From MED-G116 sp038107835 (GTDB lineage Bacteria; Pseudomonadota; Alphaproteobacteria; Puniceispirillales; Puniceispirillaceae), in NCBI GenBank assembly GCA_038107835.1, contig JAYNHH010000008.1, forward strand, positions 1 through 64,000: a stretch of DNA of 64,000 nt. Reading direction: 5' to 3'. The position numbers and the translations under genes are program-made. This document shows, piece after piece, positions 31,386 to 41,375 of the stretch (within the stretch, counting starts at the first letter, position 1; each line of letters starts with the position of its first letter). The notes beneath the pieces were generated by a model that was given only the letters and a program-made list of their open reading frames with translations, was not told where the DNA came from and did not search any database.

Positions 31386-33278
31386 ATGACAGATTATGCT
31401 TCGGTTTATGCAAAGGCGCTTGCGGACAGCGGTGCCTTCTGGCTTGACGCTGCGGCGGCAATCGACTGGGTGACGCCGCCCACAACCGCAATCGACAGCC
31501 GGAATGCTCCCTTTCATCGCTGGTTTCCCGATGGCGAGATGAACACCTGCCACAATGCGGTGGACCGGCATGTGGCTGCTGGACGCAGTGAGCAGAATGC
31601 CATCATCTATGATTCGCCGATCACCGGAACCGCCTATAACCTGACCTTTGCCGAACTGCAGCGTGCGACGGCGCGCTTTGCCGGCATGCTCAGCCGCTAT
31701 GGCGTCGGCACGGGGGACCGGGTGATCATCTATATGCCGATGATCCCCGAGGCGGTTATCGCCATGCTTGGCTGCGCCCGCCTTGGTGCTGTCCATTCGG
31801 TTGTTTTTGGTGGGTTTGCTGCGGCCGAGCTTGCCAAGCGTATTGATGATTGCCAGCCGCGCGTGATCATCAGCGCATCCTGCGGGCATGAACCCAACAG
31901 AATTGTCGAATATAAGCCACTTCTTGATGAGGCCATCACCCTCGCGCGGCACAAGCCCGGTACCTGTGTCATCCATCAGCGTGAGGCCGTCACCGCCACC
32001 CTTGTTGACGGGCGTGATGTCGAATGGCATGCAGCGCATGACGGCGCGGAGGAGCTTGCCCCGGTCACGGTCAAGGCGACCGATCCACTCTATATCCTCT
32101 ACACCTCGGGAACCACCGGCCAGCCGAAGGGCGTCGTCCGTGACAATGGTGGACATGCGGTGGCGTTGAACTGGAGCATGCCGAACATCTATGACACGCA
32201 GCCGGGCGAGGTCTATTGGGCCGCATCCGACATCGGCTGGGTCGTCGGCCATTCCTACATCACCTATGCGCCGCTGATTGCCGGCTGTTCGACCGTGCTG
32301 TTTGAGGGAAAGCCCATCGGCACACCCGATGCCGGGGTGTTCTGGCGGGTCATTCAGGATCACAGGGTCAAGGTTCTGTTCACCGCCCCGACAGCGTTTC
32401 GCGCGATCAAACGTGCTGATCCCGGCGGCGAGTATCTCCAGCATTATGACACCTCCTCGCTTGAATATCTGTTTCTGGCTGGAGAGCGGGCCGATCCGGA
32501 CACCATCATCTGGGCGCAGGAAAAGCTGGGCGTTCCGGTGATTGACCATTGGTGGCAGACCGAAACCGGCTGGTCGATCTGCGCCAATCCGGTGGGAATC
32601 GAGGCATTGCCGGTAAAGCTGGGTTCGCCCTCGGTGGCAATGCCTGGGTTCGAGATCGACATCCTCGATGATGCCGGCCGGCCGCGTGCCGCGGATGAGC
32701 TGGGGGCGATTGCGCTCAAGCTGCCATTGCCGCCCTCATGCCTGCCGACCATCTGGGGTGCGGATGAGGCTTTTGTCGAGAAATACCTGACGACGTTTCC
32801 CGGCTATTATGAAACCGGTGATGCCGGCTATCGCGATGCCGATGGCTATCTCTACATCATGGCCCGCACCGATGATGTGATCAATGTTGCCGGTCATCGC
32901 CTTTCCACCGGCCAGCTCGAAGAGGTGCTGGCAGACCATCCCGATGTTGCTGAATGTGCGGTGATCGGTGTTGCTGATGATCTCAAGGGGCAATTGCCGC
33001 TTGGCCTGATCTGTCTCTATCCGAATTGCGCGAAACCGGCCGAGCAGGTCTGCGCCGAGGCGATTGACCTTGTCAAAAGCCGCGTTGGCCGGGTGTCGGC
33101 CTTCAATCAGATTGTCGTCATCGACAGGCTGCCAAAGACGCGTTCTGGCAAGGTGCTGCGCGCGACGATGGCGAAGATCGCCGACAATGTTGACTGGACG
33201 ATGCCGGCAACGATTGATGATCCGGTGATCCTTGATGAGATCACCCGGGCGCTGCAATCCATCGGCTACGCCAAATAG
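31386..33278 (+). CDS. prpE: propionyl-CoA synthetase PrpE
   Basis: Activates propionate with ATP and CoA through propionyl-AMP. ACS-family motifs: YTSGTTGQPKG (about residue 239), AASDIGWVVGHSYI, WWQTETGW, YYETGDAGYRD and the C-terminal lysine motif RSGKVLR. The DNGGHAVALNWSM segment is typical of PrpE rather than Acs. ATG 31386 follows GAGGGGAG; ATG 31380 overlaps it. 630 residues. Stands alone, with no methylcitrate genes nearby, so propionyl-CoA is probably carboxylated. Confidence 0.93.
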   Translation: MTDYASVYAKALADSGAFWLDAAAAIDWVTPPTTAIDSRNAPFHRWFPDGEMNTCHNAVDRHVAAGRSEQNAIIYDSPITGTAYNLTFAELQRATARFAGMLSRYGVGTGDRVIIYMPMIPEAVIAMLGCARLGAVHSVVFGGFAAAELAKRIDDCQPRVIISASCGHEPNRIVEYKPLLDEAITLARHKPGTCVIHQREAVTATLVDGRDVEWHAAHDGAEELAPVTVKATDPLYILYTSGTTGQPKGVVRDNGGHAVALNWSMPNIYDTQPGEVYWAASDIGWVVGHSYITYAPLIAGCSTVLFEGKPIGTPDAGVFWRVIQDHRVKVLFTAPTAFRAIKRADPGGEYLQHYDTSSLEYLFLAGERADPDTIIWAQEKLGVPVIDHWWQTETGWSICANPVGIEALPVKLGSPSVAMPGFEIDILDDAGRPRAADELGAIALKLPLPPSCLPTIWGADEAFVEKYLTTFPGYYETGDAGYRDADGYLYIMARTDDVINVAGHRLSTGQLEEVLADHPDVAECAVIGVADDLKGQLPLGLICLYPNCAKPAEQVCAEAIDLVKSRVGRVSAFNQIVVIDRLPKTRSGKVLRATMAKIADNVDWTMPATIDDPVILDEITRALQSIGYAK

Positions 33279-33305
33279 CAGCCTGTGCCGCTTACACTGG
33301 CCCCG

Positions 33306-34661
33306 CTACAGCTCGCGGCCAGCGCGCCATTCGCGCCAGGCCAGCGTCAGGCTGGCACCGATCGTCGCCAGCGGTTCGGGTGGTAGCTTTTTCGGCGGTG
33401 GCATCGCCAGCATTGTCTCAAGGCTCTGATGGTTGTCGCGCAGATTGCCGCTGGCAAGGTCGGCCGCCAGCATCCCCGACAGCGTTCCCCGCGCCGTGCC
33501 AAGCCCGTTCTGACAGCAGGCCGAGAACATGCCATCCTCGATCTCGCCAAAGGCCGGCACGTCATTCAGGCTCAGACACAGCTTGCCGCCCCAGCTGAAT
33601 TCCATGCGGGTGCCGTCCAGCATGGCGAAGCGGGCCGCAAAACTCTTCTCATGACGCCGCATCTTGCGTGCGGCGAGCCGGTCCGGCACCTCCATATCGC
33701 TGGCATATGTTGATTGGTTGCGCACGATGATGCGGTCGCCGGAGCGCCCGGAAATGCGCCGGATGGTGCTGCCGATCGGGTCTGACGGTGTCACCCCCCA
33801 ACGGGGCGCGCCGCCAAGCCGGGCAACCGCGTCACTGTCCAGCGCCTCGCTCATCGAGGCATAGAGGAACAGATGCACCAGCCGGCGTTTGAAAAAGCCG
33901 AAACTCTCGATATGTCCATTCATGGCCATGATCACCCGTGGTGCGCTGACAGCGCCACCGGCTGTCCGTGCCTGCCAGATACCATGGCTGTGCTGCATCT
34001 GCAGAACCGGACTGTCCTCGCAGATCCGTACCCGGTGTGAAAGCCCCTCGGCCAGCCCCCTCACATAGGCCGCCGGATGCAGCATCACCGTTCCCGGCGT
34101 AAAGAGACCATGACGGTAATAGCCGGTGCCGCATCTCGCCTGCATCTGGGCCGCATCCAGCAATTCATAGGATTCGCCAAGCCGGTCCAGATGGTGGGCA
34201 TAGGCGATATTGGCCGCCATGCCCCGCGCCGTCGCCGCGCCGTTGATCTTGCCGCTCTGGCTGATGATCTCGTCATCCATTGCATATTCATCGCCGGCAT
34301 CAAGGGCAAATTCAATGGCCCGCCGGTTCAGCGCCAGCTGCCTGCGGTCATTGTCCAGATTGCCGGCATAATCCTCGGAAGACAGCACATGCGGCAAATC
34401 GATCATGAAGCCTGAATTGCGACCTGCCGGGCCATCGCCGATCCGCCCGGCCTCGAGCAGCAGGATGCGCTCATCCCTGCTGGCAAGCTGTGTCAGCCGG
34501 CGCGCGGCCGACAGGCCGGCAAAGCCACCGCCGATGATCAGCCAGTCAGCCATGATGTCGCCACTCAGCGTCTGGCTGGCCGCTGCGGGCGGCAACAGGC
34601 GGTTCCAGCCGGCTGGCCCGGGATTTTTCGGCAGATTTCGGGTGATGAGCGGGGCAGCCAT
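33306..34661 (-). CDS. FAD-dependent oxidoreductase (DAO family, amine/amino acid oxidase-like)
   Basis: Flavoprotein oxidase with an N-terminal FAD motif IIGGGFAGLSAARRL about 45 residues in, a LLEAGRIGDGPAGRNSGF segment, and C-terminal GMFSACCQNGLGTARGTLSG. The leader MAAPLITRNLPKNPGP is characteristic of a subgroup related to gamma-glutamylputrescine oxidase, so ATG 34661 is preferred over 34697. 451 residues. Convergent with prpE and divergent from the Liv binding-protein gene. Confidence 0.9.
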   Translation of the reverse strand: MAAPLITRNLPKNPGPAGWNRLLPPAAASQTLSGDIMADWLIIGGGFAGLSAARRLTQLASRDERILLLEAGRIGDGPAGRNSGFMIDLPHVLSSEDYAGNLDNDRRQLALNRRAIEFALDAGDEYAMDDEIISQSGKINGAATARGMAANIAYAHHLDRLGESYELLDAAQMQARCGTGYYRHGLFTPGTVMLHPAAYVRGLAEGLSHRVRICEDSPVLQMQHSHGIWQARTAGGAVSAPRVIMAMNGHIESFGFFKRRLVHLFLYASMSEALDSDAVARLGGAPRWGVTPSDPIGSTIRRISGRSGDRIIVRNQSTYASDMEVPDRLAARKMRRHEKSFAARFAMLDGTRMEFSWGGKLCLSLNDVPAFGEIEDGMFSACCQNGLGTARGTLSGMLAADLASGNLRDNHQSLETMLAMPPPKKLPPEPLATIGASLTLAWREWRAGREL

Positions 34662-34923
34662 GAGCGCAATCCTGATTTGCCTGCGGCCAGCTGTCATGCC
34701 AACCCTGTTTTTCTCCTCAGATTGCGGCTTTTTTTGCTCCTGTAAACAGTTTTATAAAGCATTTCCGATCATACCATGGCTGGTCAATGCGGCTTTGCAG
34801 GCGGTGCTGCCGGTGTTGCCCGGGGTGGTCAAATCCGCCATTACATGCCGCATTGAGGCTTGTTTTAGTCTCGCAAGTCAGCCATATCTTGAACATGCGA
34901 AATTTCTGTTTTGGGAGAAAACA
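34662..34923. other. divergent promoter region, no gene
   Basis: A 262-bp space between the oxidase and the binding-protein gene. It contains A+T-rich patches (for example around 34720-34770) suited to a promoter. An open frame through it continues into the binding protein but lacks coding character. Confidence 0.5.
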
Positions 34924-36105
34924 ATGAAAAAGATTGCAATGGCAGTGCTTGCATCCAGCATGCTCGCTGCGCCAGCCATGGCGGCAGATATCAAGATTGG
35001 CGTTCTGCTTGGCTTTACAGGTCCTATTGAATCACTTGCGCCGAATATGGCCACCGCCGCCGAAATGGCGATGAAGGAAGCCAGCGATTCTGGCAACTTC
35101 ATGGGTGGTGCAAAGGCCGTTTCCGTCCGTGCCGACTCAACCTGTGTTGATGCGGCGGCTGCGACTGCCGCGGCTGAGCGAATGGTCACATCCGATGGCG
35201 TTGCCGCGATCATGGGTGCTGATTGCTCAGGCGTGACAACCGCCGTTCTGCAGAATGTTGGCACGGCCAAGGGCATCGTGATGATCTCGCCATCTGCCAC
35301 GTCGCCAGCTTTGTCTGACATTCCTGACGATGGTCTGTTTTTCCGCACCGCCCCATCTGATGCCCGTGGTGGCCAGGTGATGGCCGAGGTGCTGATGGGC
35401 CGCGGTGTCAAATCAATCGCCCTGACCTACACCAACAACGACTATGGCAAGGGTCTGGCAGACAGCATTCAGGGCAGCTATGAGGCTCTTGGTGGCAAGG
35501 TTACCGTTGTTGCCTCACATGAGGATGACAAGGGTGATTACAGCGCCGAGGTTGCCGCACTTGCCCAGGGTGGCAGCGAGCATCTGGTCATCGTCGGTTA
35601 TCTTGACCGTGGTGGTAAGGGCATCATGCAGGCGTCACTCGACTCAGGTGCTTTCGAGAATTTTGCGATGTCTGATGGCATGATCGGCCCATCTTTGCCA
35701 GAGGCCATTGGCGCTGATCTGAATGGTTCATGGGGTCTGCTGCCAGGCGGTGAATCCGAAGGCTATACCATCTTTGAAAAGATGGCTGCTGACGCCGGTT
35801 TTGAAGCCACCCCTTACTCGGCTGAATCATATGACTCAGCTGCGCTGATCATGCTTGCCATGCAGGCTGCCGGTTCATCTGACAGCCAGAAAATGAAGGC
35901 AAAGGTCTTTGACGTTGCCAACGCTCCTGGAACAAAGATCCATCCGGGCGAGCTTGGCAAGGCGCTGAAGATTCTGGCTGATGGCGGCGAGATCGACTAT
36001 GTCGGTGCCCGCGAGATTGAGCTGATCGGCCCGGGTGAGACTGGCGGTGCCTATCTTGAGCAGGTCGTTCAGGACGGCAAGTTCACGACAGTCAACACAC
36101 ACTAA
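34924..36105 (+). CDS. branched-chain amino acid-type ABC transporter substrate-binding protein
   Basis: Periplasmic receptor of the importer encoded downstream. A signal peptide (MKKIAMAVLASS to A-M-A, residues 1-22) precedes a Peripla_BP_6 fold: IKIGVLLGFTGPI, GVAAIMGADCSGVT and ALTYTNNDYGKG. 393 residues. GGGAGAAAAC precedes ATG 34924. LivK-like in family, but the ligand may be another amino acid or amide. A hairpin after the stop may set higher expression than the membrane genes. Confidence 0.92.
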   Translation: MKKIAMAVLASSMLAAPAMAADIKIGVLLGFTGPIESLAPNMATAAEMAMKEASDSGNFMGGAKAVSVRADSTCVDAAAATAAAERMVTSDGVAAIMGADCSGVTTAVLQNVGTAKGIVMISPSATSPALSDIPDDGLFFRTAPSDARGGQVMAEVLMGRGVKSIALTYTNNDYGKGLADSIQGSYEALGGKVTVVASHEDDKGDYSAEVAALAQGGSEHLVIVGYLDRGGKGIMQASLDSGAFENFAMSDGMIGPSLPEAIGADLNGSWGLLPGGESEGYTIFEKMAADAGFEATPYSAESYDSAALIMLAMQAAGSSDSQKMKAKVFDVANAPGTKIHPGELGKALKILADGGEIDYVGAREIELIGPGETGGAYLEQVVQDGKFTTVNTH

Positions 36106-36121
36106 ACCACTCAACGTAAAG

Positions 36122-36151
36122 GGCGATCCGGAGTTGCATCTCTGGATCGCC
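36122..36151 (+). terminator. intra-operon hairpin between binding protein and livG
   Basis: GGCGATCC with flanking bases pairs with GGATCGCC around a short loop, followed by TGTTTGTTCTT, a broken T-run. It is probably a leaky terminator or an mRNA-stabilising 3' end for the abundant binding-protein message. Confidence 0.6.
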
Positions 36152-36162
36152 TGTTTGTTCTT

Positions 36163-36966
36163 ATGATTAAAGTCGAAAATCTCGTAAAGCATTTCGGCGG
36201 CATCCATGCTGTCGACAATGCCTCTCTGGTCATTGAAACAGGGTCGATAACCGGGCTTATTGGTCCAAACGGCGCTGGCAAGACCACGCTTTTCAATGTC
36301 ATAGCTGGTGTTTATAAGCCGACATCCGGCCGGGTTCTACTCGATGGCGATGACATCACCGGCCTTGCGCCGCATGAGTTGTTTGCCCGTGGCATGTTGC
36401 GCACCTTCCAGATCGCGCATGAATTTTCCACCCTCACGGTCCGTGAAAATCTGATGATGGTTCCGGGTGACCAGTCTGGCGAGCGACTTATGGAGGCCTG
36501 GTTCCGGCCGGCGCATGTCCGTGATCAGGAAGCCAGCATCCGTGCCAAGGCGGATGAGGTGATTGATTTTCTGCAGATCAGCCAGGTCGCCGATGAGCTG
36601 GCCGGCAATCTGTCCGGCGGGCAGAAAAAACTGCTCGAACTTGGCCGCACGATGATGGTCGATGCGAAGATTGTCTTTCTTGACGAGGTGGGTGCCGGCG
36701 TCAACCGTACGCTGCTGAACACGATTGGTGATGCCATTCTGCGTCTCAACCGCGAGCGCGGCTACACCTTCTGCATGATTGAGCATGATATGGATTTCAT
36801 TTCACGCCTCTGCGATCCGGTCATCGTCATGGCCGAGGGCAGCGTTCTGGCCACCGGCAGTGCCGCCGAGGTCAAGGCCAATGAAGCGGTGATCGAGGCC
36901 TATCTTGGCACCGGTATGAAAAACCGGATGGCCAGAGAGGCCGGCATGGCAGGGGGCGCGCAATGA
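36163..36966 (+). CDS. livG: LivG-type ABC transporter ATP-binding protein
   Basis: One of the two ATPases of the branched-chain amino acid-type importer. Walker A GPNGAGKTT, ARGMLRTFQIAHEF, signature LSGGQKKLLEL and Walker B IVFLDEVGAGVN. The C-terminal A-x-E-A-YLG motif marks the LivG subfamily. Note the Walker B region reads DEVGAG instead of DEPxAG, an accepted variant in this family. 267 residues; overlaps livF by 4 bp. Confidence 0.93.
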   Translation: MIKVENLVKHFGGIHAVDNASLVIETGSITGLIGPNGAGKTTLFNVIAGVYKPTSGRVLLDGDDITGLAPHELFARGMLRTFQIAHEFSTLTVRENLMMVPGDQSGERLMEAWFRPAHVRDQEASIRAKADEVIDFLQISQVADELAGNLSGGQKKLLELGRTMMVDAKIVFLDEVGAGVNRTLLNTIGDAILRLNRERGYTFCMIEHDMDFISRLCDPVIVMAEGSVLATGSAAEVKANEAVIEAYLGTGMKNRMAREAGMAGGAQ

Positions 36967-37667
36967 CCTATCTTGCGGGTGAGATGATGACTGGCGGCTA
37001 TGGCGGTGCCAACATTCTGCATGAATGCAGCATCAGCGTTGACCGCGGCGAGATCGCCGTTGTCGTCGGGCCGAATGGTGCCGGCAAATCAACTGCGATG
37101 AAGGCTGTCTTCGGGATGCTTGGTCTGCGCGCCGGGCGGGTGACGCTGGGTAGCGAGGATATCACCAGCCTGAAACCCCAGGAGCGCGTTTTACGGGGAA
37201 TGGGGTTTGTCCCGCAGAACCAGAATGTCTTTACCAGCATGACGGTCGAGGAAAATCTGGAAATGGGTGCCTTCATCCGCCGCGATGACATCAGCCAGAC
37301 GATGCAGCAGGTCTATGCGCTGTTTCCCGTGCTGCATGAAAAACGGCGGCAGCCTGCGGGCGAGCTGTCCGGCGGGCAGCGACAGCAGGTGGCCGTTGGC
37401 CGGGCCTTGATGACGCAGCCGCAAGTGCTGATGCTGGATGAGCCAACCGCCGGCGTTTCGCCGATCGTCATGGATGAGCTGTTTGACCGCATCATCGAGG
37501 TGGCGAAGACCGGCATTGCTGTGCTGATGGTCGAACAGAATGCGCGTCAGGCGCTGGAAATTGCCGACCGCGGCTTTGTTCTGGTACAGGGGCGCAATGC
37601 CTATACCGACAGCGGTGTGGCCCTGCTGGCCAATCCCGAGGTCCGCAGGGCGTTTTTGGGGGGATGA
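36963..37667 (+). CDS. livF: LivF-type ABC transporter ATP-binding protein
   Basis: Second ATPase of the importer. Walker A GPNGAGKST, MGFVPQNQNVF Q-loop region, signature LSGGQRQQVAVG, Walker B LMLDEPTAGVSP and H-loop variant MVEQNARQAL typical of LivF. 234 residues. Start overlaps the livG stop; the stop lies 1 bp before livH. Confidence 0.93.
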   Translation: MTYLAGEMMTGGYGGANILHECSISVDRGEIAVVVGPNGAGKSTAMKAVFGMLGLRAGRVTLGSEDITSLKPQERVLRGMGFVPQNQNVFTSMTVEENLEMGAFIRRDDISQTMQQVYALFPVLHEKRRQPAGELSGGQRQQVAVGRALMTQPQVLMLDEPTAGVSPIVMDELFDRIIEVAKTGIAVLMVEQNARQALEIADRGFVLVQGRNAYTDSGVALLANPEVRRAFLGG

Positions 37668-37668
37668 G

Positions 37669-38682
37669 ATGACAGATATTCTGAACGCCATCGTCCTGCT
37701 TGGAAATTTTGTTCTGGTGCCGGGCCTTGCCTATGGCAGCCAGCTTGCCCTTGGCGCGCTTGGCGTGACACTGATTTACGGCATCCTGCGCTTTTCCAAT
37801 CTGGCGCATGGTGAAACCATGTCCTTTGGCGCGATGATCACCATTTTGATGACCTGGGTTCTGCAGGCCAATGGCATCAGTTTCCATCCGCTGCCAACGG
37901 CGTTGCTGGCACTTCCTGTCGGGATCATCGGCGCGGTGGCGCTGTGCCTGATTGTTGACCGCCTTGTCTATCGCTATTACCGGCAGCAGCGCTCGACCTC
38001 GTCGATCTATCTCATTGTCTCGATCGGTGTGATGCTGATCACCGGTGGTCTGATCCGTTTCATCATTGGTCCGGGTGACCGCAAGATCACTGATGGTGAG
38101 CGCTTCATCATCAAGGCGCGGGACTTCAAGGAAATGACCGGGTTGAATGAGGGGCTGGCGATCAAGACCACCCAGGGGGTTACGGTGATTGCCGCCGTGT
38201 CCGTCGTCGCCTTTGTTTTCTGGTTTCTGGGCCGGACCCGCACCGGCAAGGCGATGCGCGCCTATTCGGACAATGAGGATCTGGCGCTCCTGTCGGGAAT
38301 CAATCCCGAACGTGTGGTGATGATCGCCTGGATCATGACCGGCGCGCTGGCGACCATCGCCGGTACGCTGTACGGCCTCGACAAGAGCTTCAAGCCCTTC
38401 ACCTACATGCAGCTGCTGCTGCCGATTTTTGCCGCCGCCATTGTTGGTGGTGTCGGCAATCCCATTGGTGCCATCGTTGGCGGTTTTGTCGTCGCCTTCT
38501 CCGAACTCATTATCACCTTTGCCTACCGCAAGGTGTTCATGTATCTGCTTCCGGACGGCATGGCGCCCGAGGGCATGATCCAGCTGCTGTCGACCGATTA
38601 TAAATTCGCCGTTTCCTTCGTGATTCTGGTGATTGTTCTTCTGGTGAAACCGACCGGCATTTTCAGCGGAAAATCATTATGA
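37669..38682 (+). CDS. livH: LivH-type permease
   Basis: Inner-membrane channel subunit. 337 residues with about eight to nine membrane segments; FSNLAHGETMSFGA near the start and GVGNPIGAIVGGFV near the end are LivH signatures. ATG 37669 lies 1 bp after the livF stop. Overlaps livM by 4 bp. Somewhat longer than E. coli LivH because of a periplasmic or cytoplasmic loop around residues 130-170. Confidence 0.92.
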   Translation: MTDILNAIVLLGNFVLVPGLAYGSQLALGALGVTLIYGILRFSNLAHGETMSFGAMITILMTWVLQANGISFHPLPTALLALPVGIIGAVALCLIVDRLVYRYYRQQRSTSSIYLIVSIGVMLITGGLIRFIIGPGDRKITDGERFIIKARDFKEMTGLNEGLAIKTTQGVTVIAAVSVVAFVFWFLGRTRTGKAMRAYSDNEDLALLSGINPERVVMIAWIMTGALATIAGTLYGLDKSFKPFTYMQLLLPIFAAAIVGGVGNPIGAIVGGFVVAFSELIITFAYRKVFMYLLPDGMAPEGMIQLLSTDYKFAVSFVILVIVLLVKPTGIFSGKSL

Positions 38683-40019
38683 CCCAGACGCATCAACCCA
38701 ACACCACCGCCCAGTCACGGCGCAACATCCTGCTGTTTGGCATGATGGCGCTGCTGCTCTGTTTTGTTGGTTTTGTCCAGAGCTGGAACGTCACCTTCTC
38801 GCTGCTCAACATGTGCCTGATCTCGGCGATCATGGCGTTGGGGCTGAACATCCAGTGGGGTTATGCCGGGCTGTTCAATGTCGGCGTCATGGGTTTTGCC
38901 GCGCTTGGCGGGCTGGCAGGTGTTCTGGTCTCGCAGGCACCGGTCCCGGCAGCCTGGGCGGCTGGCGGTGCTGGTGTTGTCGGTGGTCTGATCACCGGTC
39001 TTGCCACAATCCTTGCGGGCCTTGCGGTCTGGCGGCGCACCCGGATGCGGGGGCGGCAACGCTATTGGCTGACCGGGTTGACGGTGCTTGTGGGCTATAC
39101 CGTGATGCGGATGATAATTGATCCGGCGGTCAGCGCCATCGAGGCGATTGATCCGGCCCGCGCCGGTTTTCTGGGTGGTGCCGGCATGCCGATCATCTTC
39201 AGCTGGGCCGTTGGTGGCATTTTTGCTGCTGCTGTCGCCTGGGTGGTTGGCCGGATCTCGCTCGGTCTGCGGTCCGACTATCTGGCGATTGCCACGCTTG
39301 GCATTTCGGAAATCATCATCTATTTCCTGAAATTTGAGGATTGGCTGACCAGGGGCGTGAAGAATGTTGCCGGTCTGTCGCGCCCAGTACCCTATGAGGT
39401 CGATCTCAACAAATCGGCCCAGTTCCAGGAATTTGCCGCAAGCATCGGGATGAATGTGATTGATGCGTCATCGCTTGTCGTCAAGATCAGCTACGCCATC
39501 CTGTTCACCCTTGTCCTGCTGGTCATTCTGTGGCTGTCAGAAGCGGCTCTGCGCTCGCCCTGGGGGCGGATGATGCGGGCCATCCGTGACAATGAAACCG
39601 CGGCCAGCGCGATGGGCAAGGATGTCACCAGCCGGCATCTGCAGGTGTTTGTTCTGGGCTCGGCTGTTGTCGGCATTGCCGGTGCGATGCTGACCACGCT
39701 TGATGGCCAGTTCACCCCGACCTCCTATCAGCCGCTGCGCTTTACCTTTCTGATCTGGGTGATGGTGATCATCGGGGGTTCGGGCAATAACTGGGGTGCG
39801 GTTCTTGGCGGCTTTCTGATCTGGTTTTTCTGGATCGAGGCCGAACCGATGGGGCTGTGGGCGATGGATGCGCTGACCTCCGGCATGCCGGATGGCCATT
39901 GGCTGCGCGTGCATCTGATGGACAGCGCCGCCCACACCAGACTGATGACCATGGGGCTGGTGCTGCTGTTGGTGCTGCGCTTCTCGCCGCGTGGCCTGAT
40001 CCCCGAGGTCAAGCGCTGA
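38679..40019 (+). CDS. livM: LivM-type permease
   Basis: Second channel subunit, 446 residues, with the LivM signature LNIQWGYAGLFNVGVMGFAALG near the N-terminus and SLGLRSDYLAIATLGISEII in the middle. It has about 100 residues more than short LivM proteins, in an insertion around residues 95-165 with a basic segment (RRTRMRGRQRYW). IGGSGNNWGAVLGGFLIW is the last conserved loop. Final gene of the transporter; 96 bp before an aminotransferase. Confidence 0.92.
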   Translation: MTQTHQPNTTAQSRRNILLFGMMALLLCFVGFVQSWNVTFSLLNMCLISAIMALGLNIQWGYAGLFNVGVMGFAALGGLAGVLVSQAPVPAAWAAGGAGVVGGLITGLATILAGLAVWRRTRMRGRQRYWLTGLTVLVGYTVMRMIIDPAVSAIEAIDPARAGFLGGAGMPIIFSWAVGGIFAAAVAWVVGRISLGLRSDYLAIATLGISEIIIYFLKFEDWLTRGVKNVAGLSRPVPYEVDLNKSAQFQEFAASIGMNVIDASSLVVKISYAILFTLVLLVILWLSEAALRSPWGRMMRAIRDNETAASAMGKDVTSRHLQVFVLGSAVVGIAGAMLTTLDGQFTPTSYQPLRFTFLIWVMVIIGGSGNNWGAVLGGFLIWFFWIEAEPMGLWAMDALTSGMPDGHWLRVHLMDSAAHTRLMTMGLVLLLVLRFSPRGLIPEVKR

Positions 40020-40115
40020 CCGCCTGCCTGTCCCGGGGGGTAGATAAAGCCGTTGCATGATGCGGGCCAAATGCCGTACATAATCTCTATCTGACCGCCA
40101 GCAAAAGAGACCGTC

Positions 40116-41306
40116 ATGCTAGAGAACTTCACCCCTGCAAAAGCCGATCCGATTCTGGGCCTTGGCAAGCTGTTCGCCGCTGATGAGCGCGCCGGCAAGA
40201 TTGATCTTGGCGTTGGCGTCTACAAGGATCCGACCGGCAACACACCGATCATGACGGCGGTCAGGAAGGCCGAGAAAATCCTCCATGAAAGCCAGATCAG
40301 CAAGGCCTATAAGGGGCTTGCCGGTGACGAGGTTTTTCGCGACAAGATCCGCGAGCTGGTGCTTGGTGATTCTGTCGAGGCCGGGCGGGTGGCAACCTTG
40401 CAGACGCCGGGCGGCACTGGTGCCATTCGCCAGCTCTATGAGGTGATCCGCCAGCTCAATCCGGGCGCAACGATCTGGATCAGCGATCCGACATGGCCCT
40501 CGCATCTGGCGATGGCGGCGGCGATGGATCTGAAAACAGCTGGCTACACCTATTTTGATCCGGACACACGCATGGTCGATTTTGATGCGATGATGGCTGA
40601 TCTTGCCGGCATGAAGGCGGGCGATATCCTGCTGCTGCATGGCTGTTGTCACAACCCCACCGGGGCCAATCTCGACGCTGCACAATGGGCGGCGCTGACC
40701 GATTTCGTCCTCGCCACCAACATCACCCCCTTTGTTGATATTGCCTATCAGGGATTTGGCGATGGTCTTGACGAGGATGCGGCGAATATGCGGGCGATGG
40801 CGGCGCGTGTTCCCGAGATGCTGATTGCCTCTTCCTGCTCAAAGAATTTCGGCCTGTATCGTGATCGGGTTGGCTGCGCCATGGTGATCTGTGCTGATAC
40901 GGCGATTGCCGAGACGGCATCAGGCAATCTGGCGGTGCTGAACCGGCTGAACTATTCCTTCGCGCCCGATCATGGGGCGGCGCTTGTCGCGATCATCCTC
41001 AGCGATGACGCCCTGCGCGCCGAATGGATGGCGGAACTTGCCGCGATGCGGCAGACGATGCTGACAATCCGCCGTGATCTTGCCGATGCGCTGCGCCAGC
41101 AATGCAATTCTGACCGCTTTGATTTCATTGCCGAACATCGGGGCATGTTTTCGCGTCTTGGCCTGCTGCCCGAACAGGTGCAGAGCCTGCGCGATGACCA
41201 TGCGATCTATGTCGTTGGTGACAGCCGGATCAACATTGCCGGCCTGTGTGGCGGCAAGCATGAACCCTTTGCCGCCGCCGTGGCCAAGGTTGCGTCCGCA
41301 TCCTGA
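40116..41306 (+). CDS. aromatic amino acid/aspartate aminotransferase (TyrB/AspC family)
   Basis: PLP class I enzyme moving amino groups between aspartate or aromatic amino acids and 2-oxoglutarate. DPILGL and DLGVGVYKD at the N-terminus, CHNPTGANL, DIAYQGFGDGLD, and the PLP lysine in SSCSKNFGLYRDRVG (about residue 245) are diagnostic. 396 residues. It follows the Liv operon and precedes a TPP enzyme and a class V aminotransferase; a joint catabolic role is possible. Confidence 0.92.
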   Translation: MLENFTPAKADPILGLGKLFAADERAGKIDLGVGVYKDPTGNTPIMTAVRKAEKILHESQISKAYKGLAGDEVFRDKIRELVLGDSVEAGRVATLQTPGGTGAIRQLYEVIRQLNPGATIWISDPTWPSHLAMAAAMDLKTAGYTYFDPDTRMVDFDAMMADLAGMKAGDILLLHGCCHNPTGANLDAAQWAALTDFVLATNITPFVDIAYQGFGDGLDEDAANMRAMAARVPEMLIASSCSKNFGLYRDRVGCAMVICADTAIAETASGNLAVLNRLNYSFAPDHGAALVAIILSDDALRAEWMAELAAMRQTMLTIRRDLADALRQQCNSDRFDFIAEHRGMFSRLGLLPEQVQSLRDDHAIYVVGDSRINIAGLCGGKHEPFAAAVAKVASAS

Positions 41307-41375
41307 AAATAGCTTGCGGCGCGCGCGATTGTCGCGTTTCATCATCCGGTGCAAAAAAACGTGATGGGGTGAGTG

